Of a stretch of DNA of 64,000 nucleotides, positions 37,108 through 44,076 are shown piece after piece (position 1 is the stretch's first letter; each line of letters begins with the position of its first letter). The notes under the pieces were generated by a model, which was not told where the DNA came from, ran no database searches, and saw only the letters and a program-made list of their open reading frames with translations. Made by a program: the position numbers and the translations under genes. This DNA is from Pseudopontixanthobacter vadosimaris (GTDB lineage: Bacteria > Pseudomonadota > Alphaproteobacteria > Sphingomonadales > Sphingomonadaceae), in NCBI RefSeq assembly GCF_012979275.1, contig NZ_JABASZ010000042.1:62001-126000 (forward strand), in the 5' to 3' direction.

Positions 37108-37407
37108 GAGGTCTTATGCCAAAAAACGCCAAACGCGCCAACGTCCACACTGGGGTCGTAAGTTGAATTGCCGTTTTTAAGGAGAACTTCCGTTAATCTG
37201 CCTGTCTGCTTGCGGGTGCTGCCGATGCGGACCAAAATGCTCGGACTTGAGTGTGGAAAGCTGCCAATGCCATGATCGGTGCGGCTTCACCCTAACACGC
37301 GCGCCATGCGGGAGGAAATTCGCAGCTGCCTGCTACAGGGCATTGAAGCCGGTGAATGGCGGGCCGGATGCACCCTTGCCCGCCATTCGGCCGGAGATTG
37401 GCGCGGA
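37108..37407. other. Gene-free 300-base stretch
   Basis: Its left part is more AT-rich than the surrounding genome and continues the composition of the orphan gene at 36541. I saw no open frame with a good ribosome-binding site, no tRNA-like fold, no terminator hairpin and no repeat of note. It probably holds the promoter of the orphan gene at its left end and the untranslated 3' region of the DJ-1/PfpI gene at its right end. Confidence 0.5.
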
Positions 37408-38091
37408 TTAACGCTTCTTCAGCACTTCGAGCAGCTTTTCGGCGGCGGGCTCGCTCGATGGCGGGTTCTGCCCGGTAATCAGGAGGCCGTCCTGCACCAC
37501 ATAGGGTTCGAATACACCCTGCTTGGAAAACGTCCCGCCCTGCTTGATAAGCACGTCTTCCAGCAGGAAGGGGACGACATCGGTCAGGCCGACAGCGTCT
37601 TCTTCCTGATTGGTGAAGCCCGTTATCTTGCGGCCCTTCACGATCGGCTCTCCATCCTGACCGGTCACGTTCTTCAGCACTGCAGGCGCATGGCAGACCA
37701 GCGCCACCGGCTTGCCTGCCCCCAGTGCGTCTTCGATGATGGCTTTCGATTCCGCACTTTCGGCAAGATCCCAGAGCGGGCCATGTCCGCCCGGATAGAA
37801 CACCCCGTCGAAGGTCGCGACATCGACATCCGCCAGCTTTTCTGTCGAAGCCAGCCTGGCCTGCGCATCCGCATCCTTCTTGTATCGTTTGGTCGCCTCG
37901 GTCTGGGCGTCCGGTTCGTCGGAAGCCGGATCCAGAGGCGGCTTTCCGCCCTTTGGACTTGCCAGCGTGATTTCGTGTCCGGCGTCTTTCAGAACATAAT
38001 AGGGAGCCGCGAATTCCTCGAGCCAGAACCCCGTTTTCTTGCCAGTGTCTCCGAGTTTGTCGTGGCTCGTCAAAACCATCAGGATCTTCAT
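37408..38091 (-). CDS. DJ-1/PfpI family protein (type 1 glutamine amidotransferase-like)
   Basis: A 227-residue protein of the Hsp31-like branch of the DJ-1/PfpI superfamily. The nucleophile elbow is ALVCHAPAVL with C133 and H134, and the partner acid is probably E26 in WLEEFAAPY. The segment YPGGHGPLWDL is characteristic. Members include glyoxalase III, chaperones and deglycase-type proteins, so a stress role in detoxifying reactive carbonyls is likely but inferred. The ATG at 38091 gives the family N-terminus MKILMVLTSHDKLGDTGKK; a longer frame exists but is not supported. Confidence 0.9.
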   Translation of the reverse strand: MKILMVLTSHDKLGDTGKKTGFWLEEFAAPYYVLKDAGHEITLASPKGGKPPLDPASDEPDAQTEATKRYKKDADAQARLASTEKLADVDVATFDGVFYPGGHGPLWDLAESAESKAIIEDALGAGKPVALVCHAPAVLKNVTGQDGEPIVKGRKITGFTNQEEDAVGLTDVVPFLLEDVLIKQGGTFSKQGVFEPYVVQDGLLITGQNPPSSEPAAEKLLEVLKKR

Positions 38092-38320
38092 GCTTTCCGT
38101 CCTTGTCAGTATGCCTTGGGCGCGGCCTCGATGCCGCACGCTTCACCCATTGAACAATCTTCGTCCGGTTCGGTTTCGCGCCGGTCGGTTCGCAAACGTG
38201 GCGGGACAGGGCTCGATTGCCCGGCGCATCGCGGCTTTGCTCCAGATATGCGCGACTGGGGAGCCAGCCGAATGGCCGCACCGATTACGATATGATCGAA
38301 AGCCGGCTTTCCCTTGCAGT

Positions 38321-38938
38321 CTATATCGCTGCCGTATTGTAGATATGCCAGGTGAAGATTGCCGCCGCACCGCGCCATGGGCGCCAGTCTGCGGCTACCG
38401 CGCGGGTCTGTTTTTCGTCCGGGCGTTCCGGCAGGCCCAATATCCTGCCGACGCCGGCCATCACCGCCAGATCGCCGGCGGGCCAGATATCCGGGCGGCC
38501 TTCGGCGAACAGCAAATAGATCTCGGCCGACCAGCGTCCGATGCCCTTGATGCGGGTGAGTTCCGCTATGGCGGCCTCGTCGTCGGCGGGCAGATGCTCC
38601 AGATCGACCTCGCCCCTCGCCACCAGTTCGCACAAGGAGCGGGCATAGCCCTGTTTCTGCCGCGACAGGCCGCAGGCGCGCAGGGTATCGTAATCGCGCG
38701 ACAGCAGGTCGTCGGGATTCATTTCCGCCCCGAGCTCAAGCTCCAGCTTGGCCCACACCGATGCCGCCGACGCGACGGAGACCTGCTGCCCGACGATGGT
38801 GCGCAGCAGGGTGCGATAGCCGCGAGGGCTGATACGGGGCGGCGGATATCCGGCGTGGGCAAGTGCGCGGGCCATCGCCGGTTCCCGCGAGGCAATCGCA
38901 TCCATGCCGGTCCGCAATTGTTCGGCGCTCAACCCCAA
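38321..38938 (-). CDS. DNA-3-methyladenine glycosylase II family protein
   Basis: A base-excision repair enzyme of the HhH-GPD superfamily that removes alkylated purines. The helix-hairpin-helix is IKGIGRWSAE (129-138) and the catalytic aspartate is D155 in AGDLAVMAG. Length is 205 residues from a TTG at 38938, which has GGGAG eight bases upstream. A longer ATG frame (39073) would run to the edge of the divergent ferredoxin gene and lacks family similarity. There is no N-terminal AlkA domain, so it is the short AlkA-like type. Confidence 0.9.
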   Translation of the reverse strand: MGLSAEQLRTGMDAIASREPAMARALAHAGYPPPRISPRGYRTLLRTIVGQQVSVASAASVWAKLELELGAEMNPDDLLSRDYDTLRACGLSRQKQGYARSLCELVARGEVDLEHLPADDEAAIAELTRIKGIGRWSAEIYLLFAEGRPDIWPAGDLAVMAGVGRILGLPERPDEKQTRAVAADWRPWRGAAAIFTWHIYNTAAI

Positions 38939-39074
38939 TGTTCGATCTCCCACCTGTTCACTCGCACCGTTCAGCGTGCCCGTCTTGCCAAAATGGGCCG
39001 CCTGTCCTAGCAGCTTGCCCCGACCGGTCCGACCATCCTGACGGGCCGCTGCAAACCGGGGGTCAAGGCTCATC

Positions 39075-39392
39075 ATGCCCACATTGAATGTCGTCAACCG
39101 TGAAGGCGTGGAATCCAGCATCGAGGCGCAGGACGGCCTGACCGTCATGGAAGCGATCCGCGACAATGGCTTCGACGAATTGCTGGCGCTTTGCGGTGGC
39201 TGCTGTTCCTGCGCGACCTGCCATGTCCATGTCGACCCCGCTTTCATGGGCAAGTTGCCGCCAATCAGCGAGGATGAGGACGATCTGCTGGAATCCAGCG
39301 ATCACCGGACCGAGAATTCCCGCCTGTCCTGCCAGATTGATTTTACATCGGATCTGGACGGATTGAAGGTGACCATCGCACCCGAGGATTGA
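39075..39392 (+). CDS. 2Fe-2S ferredoxin, adrenodoxin type
   Basis: A 105-residue electron carrier. Cluster ligands are C40, C46 and C49 in [15 protein letters not shown] and C86 in RLSCQID, which is the C-x5-C-x2-C...C pattern of putidaredoxin-like ferredoxins. Two extra cysteines (C43, C44) lie inside the cluster loop; a single cysteine at one of these positions is common, but two in a row is unusual. Such ferredoxins serve cytochrome P450s, Rieske oxygenases or iron-sulfur assembly, and no partner gene is adjacent. It is divergent from the glycosylase gene and is followed by two hairpins. Confidence 0.93.
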   Translation: MPTLNVVNREGVESSIEAQDGLTVMEAIRDNGFDELLALCGGCCSCATCHVHVDPAFMGKLPPISEDEDDLLESSDHRTENSRLSCQIDFTSDLDGLKVTIAPED

Positions 39393-39401
39393 TCCGATCA
39401 T

Positions 39402-39444
39402 CCCCTCAGGACGAGGGGCGGACTGCAAGCGGCGTTTAGCGCCG
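39402..39444 (+). terminator. Two tandem hairpins after the ferredoxin gene
   Basis: CCCCTC (39402-39407) pairs with GAGGGG (39413-39418) around a five-base loop. Eleven bases on, CGGCG (39430-39434) pairs with CGCCG (39440-39444) around TTTAG. Neither is followed by a T-run. The first begins nine bases after the ferredoxin stop. They may protect the 3' end or give weak termination before the cysteine synthase gene. Confidence 0.4.
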
Positions 39445-39496
39445 GAAAAGCGCAACTGCGTTGCCATGCACTCCGCCTGCCCCTAATTCACGCGCC

Positions 39497-40513
39497 ATGA
39501 TGCTTACTTCTCCGCGCAAGGACACGCTCGATCTGATCGGCAACACGCCGCTGGTGTTGCTGCAAGGCCCCAGCGAGGCTGCGGGCTGCGAAATCTACGG
39601 CAAGTGCGAATTCACCAATCCCGGTGCCTCGGTCAAGGACCGGGCGGCGCTGTATATCGTGCGCGAGGCCGAAGCACGGGGCGAGTTGAAGCCCGGCGGC
39701 ACCATCGTCGAAGGAACGGCGGGCAATACCGGCATCGGCCTTGCGCTGGTGGCGAATGCGCTGGGCTATCGCACCATCATCGTCATGCCCGAAACGCAAA
39801 GCCGCGAAAAGATGGATACGTTGCGTGCATTGGGCGCGGAACTGGTACTGGTTCCTGCCGCGCCATTCGCCAATCCGGGGCATTTCGTGCATACATCGCG
39901 CCGCCTCGCCGAGGACACCGACGGGGCCATCTGGGCCAATCAGTTCGACAACACCGCCAATCGCAAGGCGCATATCGATGGAACCGCAGTGGAACTGTGG
40001 GAGCAGATGGAGGGCCGGATCGACGGCTTCACCTGTGCGGCGGGCACGGGCGGCACCATTGCCGGCGTCGGCATGGGGCTGAAAAGCCGTGACGAGGGCG
40101 TCACCATCGCGCTAACCGATCCGCACGGCGCGGCGCTGTATAATTACTATGCCCATGGCGAGTTGGAGTCGGAGGGTTCCTCCGTCGCCGAAGGGATCGG
40201 GCAGGGCCGCATCACCGGCAATCTGGAAGGCGCACCCATCGACACGCAATTCCGCATCTCGGACGAGGAAGGGCTGCACTGGGTCGCCCGCCTGTTGCAG
40301 GAAGAAGGGCTGTGCCTCGGCCTGTCGAGCGGCATCAACGTGGCAGGTGCCGTGGCGCTGGGGCGTCAACTGGCCCGGACGAAGGGTGAGGAAGCGCGGG
40401 TCGCCACGATCCTCTGCGACACCGGTTTCCGCTATCTGTCGTCGCTCTACAATCCCGAATGGCTCGCCGAGAAGGAATTGCCGGTTTTCGATTGGCTCAA
40501 ACCCGCAGCATAG
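39497..40513 (+). CDS. Cysteine synthase family protein (CysK-like)
   Basis: A 338-residue PLP enzyme of the O-acetylserine sulfhydrylase/cystathionine beta-synthase family. It begins RKDTLDLIGNTPLVLL. The PLP lysine is K47 in NPGASVKDRAALYI, the Asn loop reads GTAGNTGIG (73-81), and the phosphate loop is AGTGGTIAG. The substrate loop has Ala where E. coli CysK has Ser (TSGNTG), a variant I recall in alphaproteobacterial homologues. The protein is somewhat longer than E. coli CysK. It most likely makes cysteine from O-acetylserine and sulfide. ATG codons at 39497 and 39500 are equally possible starts, and no clear ribosome-binding site is seen. Confidence 0.9.
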   Translation: MMLTSPRKDTLDLIGNTPLVLLQGPSEAAGCEIYGKCEFTNPGASVKDRAALYIVREAEARGELKPGGTIVEGTAGNTGIGLALVANALGYRTIIVMPETQSREKMDTLRALGAELVLVPAAPFANPGHFVHTSRRLAEDTDGAIWANQFDNTANRKAHIDGTAVELWEQMEGRIDGFTCAAGTGGTIAGVGMGLKSRDEGVTIALTDPHGAALYNYYAHGELESEGSSVAEGIGQGRITGNLEGAPIDTQFRISDEEGLHWVARLLQEEGLCLGLSSGINVAGAVALGRQLARTKGEEARVATILCDTGFRYLSSLYNPEWLAEKELPVFDWLKPAA

Positions 40514-40558
40514 CCGGGCGGATTGACTGGAGCGCGGCTTGCTGTAGCCTGTGGCGCA

Positions 40559-40933
40559 ATGGCGAAGGCAAATCTCGACCGCATCGCGGTGGCCGGTGGC
40601 GACCGGCTGACGCCGCCGCTGGGCGGAACCCGCCAGCAGGCCATGCAGCGCCTGCAGGTCGGCGTGGCAGGTCTGGTTACCATGCTCCTGCTGATCGGCC
40701 TGGCTAGCATAATCACGCACCGGGCAGACGAAACCGGCCGCGCTGCGGTGCCGGAAGCAACCGCGACGGTGGCTGCGCCACCTGCGCCGCAGAGCGATCC
40801 GCTGGCCGATGCCGGCGTTGTTCCCGACATGCCGGCCGGACCGATACCCGCCGAAAAAGCCGGACCGGCGCCCCTTACCGGAGATGCCATACCCATCGAG
40901 ACGCGCGGAGAAGCGGATGCCGCCCGCCCCTGA
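40559..40933 (+). CDS. Small single-pass membrane protein of unknown function
   Basis: A 124-residue protein. A basic cytoplasmic N-terminus (about 1-32) is followed by one transmembrane helix (about 33-53, QVGVAGLVTMLLLIGLASII) and an Ala/Pro-rich periplasmic tail (APPAPQSDPLADAG onward) with no recognisable domain. The next gene starts inside it, 17 bases before its stop, so the two are translationally linked. Function unknown; the pairing with a GldG-like lipoprotein suggests a shared envelope complex, by inference only. Confidence 0.7.
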   Translation: MAKANLDRIAVAGGDRLTPPLGGTRQQAMQRLQVGVAGLVTMLLLIGLASIITHRADETGRAAVPEATATVAAPPAPQSDPLADAGVVPDMPAGPIPAEKAGPAPLTGDAIPIETRGEADAARP

Positions 40934-41774
40934 TCATCGGGTGAGGCGCTGTTTGCGCGCGGGATTGCACGCGCTGCTGGCACCGGCACTGCTGGCGGGG
41001 TGTTCGGCCAATGGCGATGCCGTATCCGGAGCCGAAGACGGGCCAGCATCCGGAGGAACGGACGCCGCCGTTACAGATGCCGAGCGCCGGATTGCCGGCG
41101 GTGCGGACCGACCGGTCCTGGGATTGCTGACGACGCTGCCGATCTACTGGGCCGAGAACGCTACCTTTTCCGATGCGCTGGACAGCGACGTGCCTGTGCA
41201 CTGGGCTCGCCGGTGGCTGGCACGCCGGTACGATCTGCAGCCCGTCGATGCGCTGGAGGCGGATACGCTTGCCGCGCTGGACCACCTCCTGCTCGTGCAG
41301 CCCCGGGCGCTCGGGGGCGCGGAAAATGTCGCGCTGGATGACTGGGTTCGGAAAGGCGGCGAAGTCCTGCTGTTTGCCGACCCGCGCCTGACGGGTCATT
41401 CGATCTACCCGATCGGCGATCGCCGGCGACCGCAGGACGTGGTGCTGCTTTCGCCCATCCTGACCAGGTGGGGGCTGGAGCTTACCTTCGATGAAGCGCA
41501 GCCGCTGGGGGAAAGCAGCGTGAATTTCGGGGAGAGGCCCTTGCCGACCGAACTGGCGGGACGATTGCGTCCGGTGACCACCAGCGCGGACGCGCCCTCG
41601 GATTGCCGTATCGTTGCCGATGCCCTGGTTGCGCTGTGCCGGATCGGGGCCGGGCGGGCGGTGATCGTCGCCGACGCGGCCCTGCTGGAGGATCGCGACG
41701 ACAGGCGGCAAGATGCGCTCCGGGCGTTCGATGCCTTGCTGCAGGCCGCTTTCGATCCAGCGCAAGCGGGCTGA
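40917..41774 (+). CDS. GldG-like domain lipoprotein
   Basis: A 285-residue lipoprotein with lipobox LAGC (C29). The mature domain carries LGLLTTLPIYW near the start and then LLLVQPRALGGAENVALDDW followed by VRKGGEVLLFADP, the pattern of the GldG/ABC-transporter auxiliary domain (PF09822-like). Classical GldG proteins have C-terminal membrane helices and sit with ABC genes; this one has neither. GGAG lies upstream of the ATG at 40917. The gene starts within the preceding membrane-protein gene and is the last before the dcw cluster. Confidence 0.75.
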   Translation: MPPAPDHRVRRCLRAGLHALLAPALLAGCSANGDAVSGAEDGPASGGTDAAVTDAERRIAGGADRPVLGLLTTLPIYWAENATFSDALDSDVPVHWARRWLARRYDLQPVDALEADTLAALDHLLLVQPRALGGAENVALDDWVRKGGEVLLFADPRLTGHSIYPIGDRRRPQDVVLLSPILTRWGLELTFDEAQPLGESSVNFGERPLPTELAGRLRPVTTSADAPSDCRIVADALVALCRIGAGRAVIVADAALLEDRDDRRQDALRAFDALLQAAFDPAQAG

Positions 41775-42122
41775 CGGATTCAGCCGCAGACCCACGGGAA
41801 ATCACGGGCAGCGCGCGGAGGAAGCGCGGGCACCCGCGTCCGGAAAAACAGAAATCTTAGCAAAATGAAGCTTTCCGACGATTGGTGTTAACCATCGTGC
41901 GTGAAGCGCTCGAGAATAATTCCTAACAATAATAGAGAGTTGCGTCTTTATCCCGCGATTTCCCGTATTTTCCCCTTCCATCCCCCAAGGGGTGGGGTTA
42001 AACAATTCACCTATCGGACATGGAGTCTCGGAAGCCGTGCTGGGGTGGCAGCGCGAACCCGACGCGAATGCGCGCGTCGGGGCGGGGGAACTCATGTCCG
42101 TGATCGGGGGAGTTGGGAAGAG
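41775..42122. other. Leader and promoter region of the dcw cluster
   Basis: About 348 bases without a gene. The middle (41850-41960) is clearly AT-richer than its surroundings and is a likely promoter region. GANTC methylation sites occur at 41777-41781 (GATTC) and 42023-42027 (GAGTC), a CtrA-like half-site at 41888, and candidate MraZ boxes at the right end. G-rich runs such as GGGGTGGGG near 41989 are frequent. No good -35/-10 pair could be fixed with confidence. Confidence 0.55.
41888..41895 (+). promoter_or_regulatory. CtrA-like half-site TTAACCAT
   Basis: TTAACCAT is the form of the CtrA half-site reported in several alphaproteobacteria. It lies in the AT-rich part of the dcw leader, about 230 bases before mraZ. 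A single 8-base match can occur by chance, so this rests mainly on position. Confidence 0.35.
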
Positions 42123-42127
42123 TTGGC
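42104..42127 (+). promoter_or_regulatory. Candidate MraZ operator boxes
   Basis: TCGGG at 42104, TGGGA at 42114 and TGGCC at 42124 are spaced exactly 10 bases apart. MraZ of E. coli binds TGGGN repeats separated by five bases, which gives the same period. Only the central box is a perfect match. The last box overlaps the proposed TTG start of mraZ, so binding would cover the ribosome-binding region of its own gene. Confidence 0.45.
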
Positions 42128-42617
42128 CACGGCGCTACAGCACGGATATAGCGGACAGGCCTATTCGCCGCAGGGCGATAAGGGCCGCTTCGTCCTGCCG
42201 CCGCTGTTCCGCAAGGCCGTGAAGGAATCCAGCGACGGTCGCGTGCTCTGCCTTGCCAAGCATGACCGCTGGAACTGCCTGACAGGCTTCGGCCTTTCGC
42301 GCCGGGTGGAGCTGGACGCGCAGATCGACCGCGAGGAAGCCATCGCCATCGACCGCGGGCAGGATTTCGACCGCGACCTGCGCTCCATGCAGCTGTTCGG
42401 CTTTACCGAGGTGCCCTTCGACGACAGTGGTCGCTTCGTCATGCCTGACCATCTTGCTGCGCTCGGCTGCATCGAGGATGGATTGTATTTTCAGGGTGCG
42501 GGCCGCTTCTTCACCATCTGGAACCCGGAAGAACTCGCCCGGATGGGCGCAGGCTGGGAAGCGGCGCAGGCTGCTTGCGCCAATCTGCTGGCTGATGCGA
42601 AAGCAAAGCGCAAATGA
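42123..42617 (+). CDS. mraZ: Transcriptional regulator MraZ
   Basis: DNA-binding repressor of the dcw cluster, built from two AbrB-like repeats that form ring oligomers. The 164-residue protein shows repeat one with [18 protein letters not shown] and repeat two with [18 protein letters not shown], each carrying the DxxGRxxxP motif. The start is most likely the TTG at 42123, since the family N-terminus [12 protein letters not shown] begins there and no ATG or GTG is suitably placed. GGGGGAG and GGGAAGAG precede it. The stop overlaps the rsmH ATG by four bases. Confidence 0.92.
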   Translation: MATALQHGYSGQAYSPQGDKGRFVLPPLFRKAVKESSDGRVLCLAKHDRWNCLTGFGLSRRVELDAQIDREEAIAIDRGQDFDRDLRSMQLFGFTEVPFDDSGRFVMPDHLAALGCIEDGLYFQGAGRFFTIWNPEELARMGAGWEAAQAACANLLADAKAKRK

Positions 42618-43552
42618 GCGCCGCCCCGCATATTCCCGTGCTGCTTGCAGAAGTGGTCGCTGCGCTGGACATCCGTCCCGGAGCAGTCGTGGTGGATGCC
42701 ACCTTCGGTGCTGGCGGCTATACCCGCGCCCTCCTGCATGCCGGTGCCATCGTCCACGCATTCGATCGCGACCCCGATGCCATTGCCGCAGGGCAGGGCT
42801 GGTCGGAAGCCGCTGGGGAGAACCCGCGCCTGATATTGCATCCGCGCCGCTTCTCGGAAATGGCGGAAACGCTGGCTGAAGCTGGCGTGCCTAAGGTCGA
42901 CGGTGTGGCCATGGATATCGGCGTTTCCTCAATGCAGCTTGACCGGGGCGAACGCGGTTTCGCTTTCTCGCTCGATGGCCCGCTCGACATGCGGATGAGC
43001 CAGCAAGGTCCGAGCGCGGCGGATTTCCTGAACGAGGCGGACGATGCCGCGATCGCCGACGTGCTGTATCTCTATGGCGAGGAACGCCAGTCGCGCAGGG
43101 TAGCCCGCGCTATCGTGGCCGCGCGGCCGCTGCAAACCACCGGCGATCTGGCGCGGGTCGTGCGCAAGGCGCTGGGCCATCATCCCGGCGCGCCCAAAGA
43201 CCCTGCGACGCGCACATTCCAGGCCGTCCGTATCCATGTGAACGCCGAACTCGACGAATTGCGCGCGGGCCTTGTCGCGGCAGAGCAAGTGCTGCGCACC
43301 GATGGCAAACTCGCTGTCGTCAGCTTCCACAGCCTGGAGGATCGCATCGTGAAACGGTTTCTGAAGGATGCAGCCGCTGTTTCCGGCGGATCGCGCCACC
43401 TGCCCAAGGCGGAAACCGGCCCGGCCGTGTTCACCGCCATTTCCCGCGCCATCCGTCCCGCACCGGAGGAGATCGAGCGAAACCCGCGCGCCCGTTCCGC
43501 CACGCTTCGCCATGCAAGCCGCACCGATGCCCCGGCGAGGGAGGCAGCGTGA
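42614..43552 (+). CDS. rsmH: 16S rRNA (cytosine(1402)-N(4))-methyltransferase
   Basis: SAM-dependent methyltransferase (formerly MraW) acting on C1402 in the ribosomal decoding centre. The 312-residue protein begins [18 protein letters not shown], with the SAM site [16 protein letters not shown] and the conserved [19 protein letters not shown] followed by LDMRMSQ. The C-terminal [17 protein letters not shown] is also diagnostic. It overlaps mraZ by four bases (ATGA) and ends in TGATG with ftsL. Confidence 0.97.
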   Translation: MSAAPHIPVLLAEVVAALDIRPGAVVVDATFGAGGYTRALLHAGAIVHAFDRDPDAIAAGQGWSEAAGENPRLILHPRRFSEMAETLAEAGVPKVDGVAMDIGVSSMQLDRGERGFAFSLDGPLDMRMSQQGPSAADFLNEADDAAIADVLYLYGEERQSRRVARAIVAARPLQTTGDLARVVRKALGHHPGAPKDPATRTFQAVRIHVNAELDELRAGLVAAEQVLRTDGKLAVVSFHSLEDRIVKRFLKDAAAVSGGSRHLPKAETGPAVFTAISRAIRPAPEEIERNPRARSATLRHASRTDAPAREAA

Positions 43553-44076
43553 TGGTCGCGGGCAGCCGGATGCGGCATCTGGGCTGGGCAGTCGTGCTGG
43601 GCATCTGCCTGGCGGCATTCGCCGCGCTGACCTTCCGGGTCAATGCGGTGAAGAGCGAAGTGCGTCTGGCCGAACGCCAGATCATCGCCTTGCAGCGCGA
43701 AACCATCCTGCTGGAAACGGAATTCGAAACGCGGGCCAACCAGCAGCAGCTTGCCGACTGGAACGTCGTGGACTTCGGTTACGAGGCCCCGCGCGCCGAT
43801 CAATATATCGACAATGAGCGTGAACTGGCAGCACTCGCCGGGCCACGTGCGGTGGGTGCCCCCGACCCGATCCGGGTCGCCCGCGCCGCCGATGACGAGG
43901 CGCTGATGGCCGAAGGTCTGCCGGCGTTGGTATCGCCTGTAACCGGACGGCCCGCCGGTCAAGGCGACGACGAGCGCAGGGAAACCCGCTCGCTGGCCGA
44001 ACGGCTGACCCATGGCGGAACCTTCGGTACGCGCGGCATGGGGCTGGGCGCTTCGGTCCTGGAGAATGGCCAGTGA
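43552..44076 (+). CDS. ftsL: Cell division protein FtsL
   Basis: Bitopic divisome protein that forms a complex with FtsQ and FtsB. One transmembrane helix spans about residues 9-28, followed by a coiled-coil segment (VKSEVRLAERQIIALQRETI onward). The family is poorly conserved, and the call rests on position between rsmH and ftsI as well as topology. At 174 residues it is longer than many FtsL proteins, with a C-terminal extension after about residue 90 that is Gly/Arg-rich at its end. The ATG at 43552 follows GGGAGG by seven bases; a GTG three bases earlier is an alternative. Confidence 0.88.
   Translation: MVAGSRMRHLGWAVVLGICLAAFAALTFRVNAVKSEVRLAERQIIALQRETILLETEFETRANQQQLADWNVVDFGYEAPRADQYIDNERELAALAGPRAVGAPDPIRVARAADDEALMAEGLPALVSPVTGRPAGQGDDERRETRSLAERLTHGGTFGTRGMGLGASVLENGQ

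Noticed and set aside
37279-38295. A 338-residue plus-strand frame opposite the DJ-1/PfpI gene.
   Set aside because: It is an antisense shadow; the minus-strand protein has clear family motifs including VCHAP.
38092-38320. GGTTCG-like stretches near 38165-38185 that recall a tRNA T-arm.
   Set aside because: No acceptor, anticodon or D-arm pairing could be built around them.
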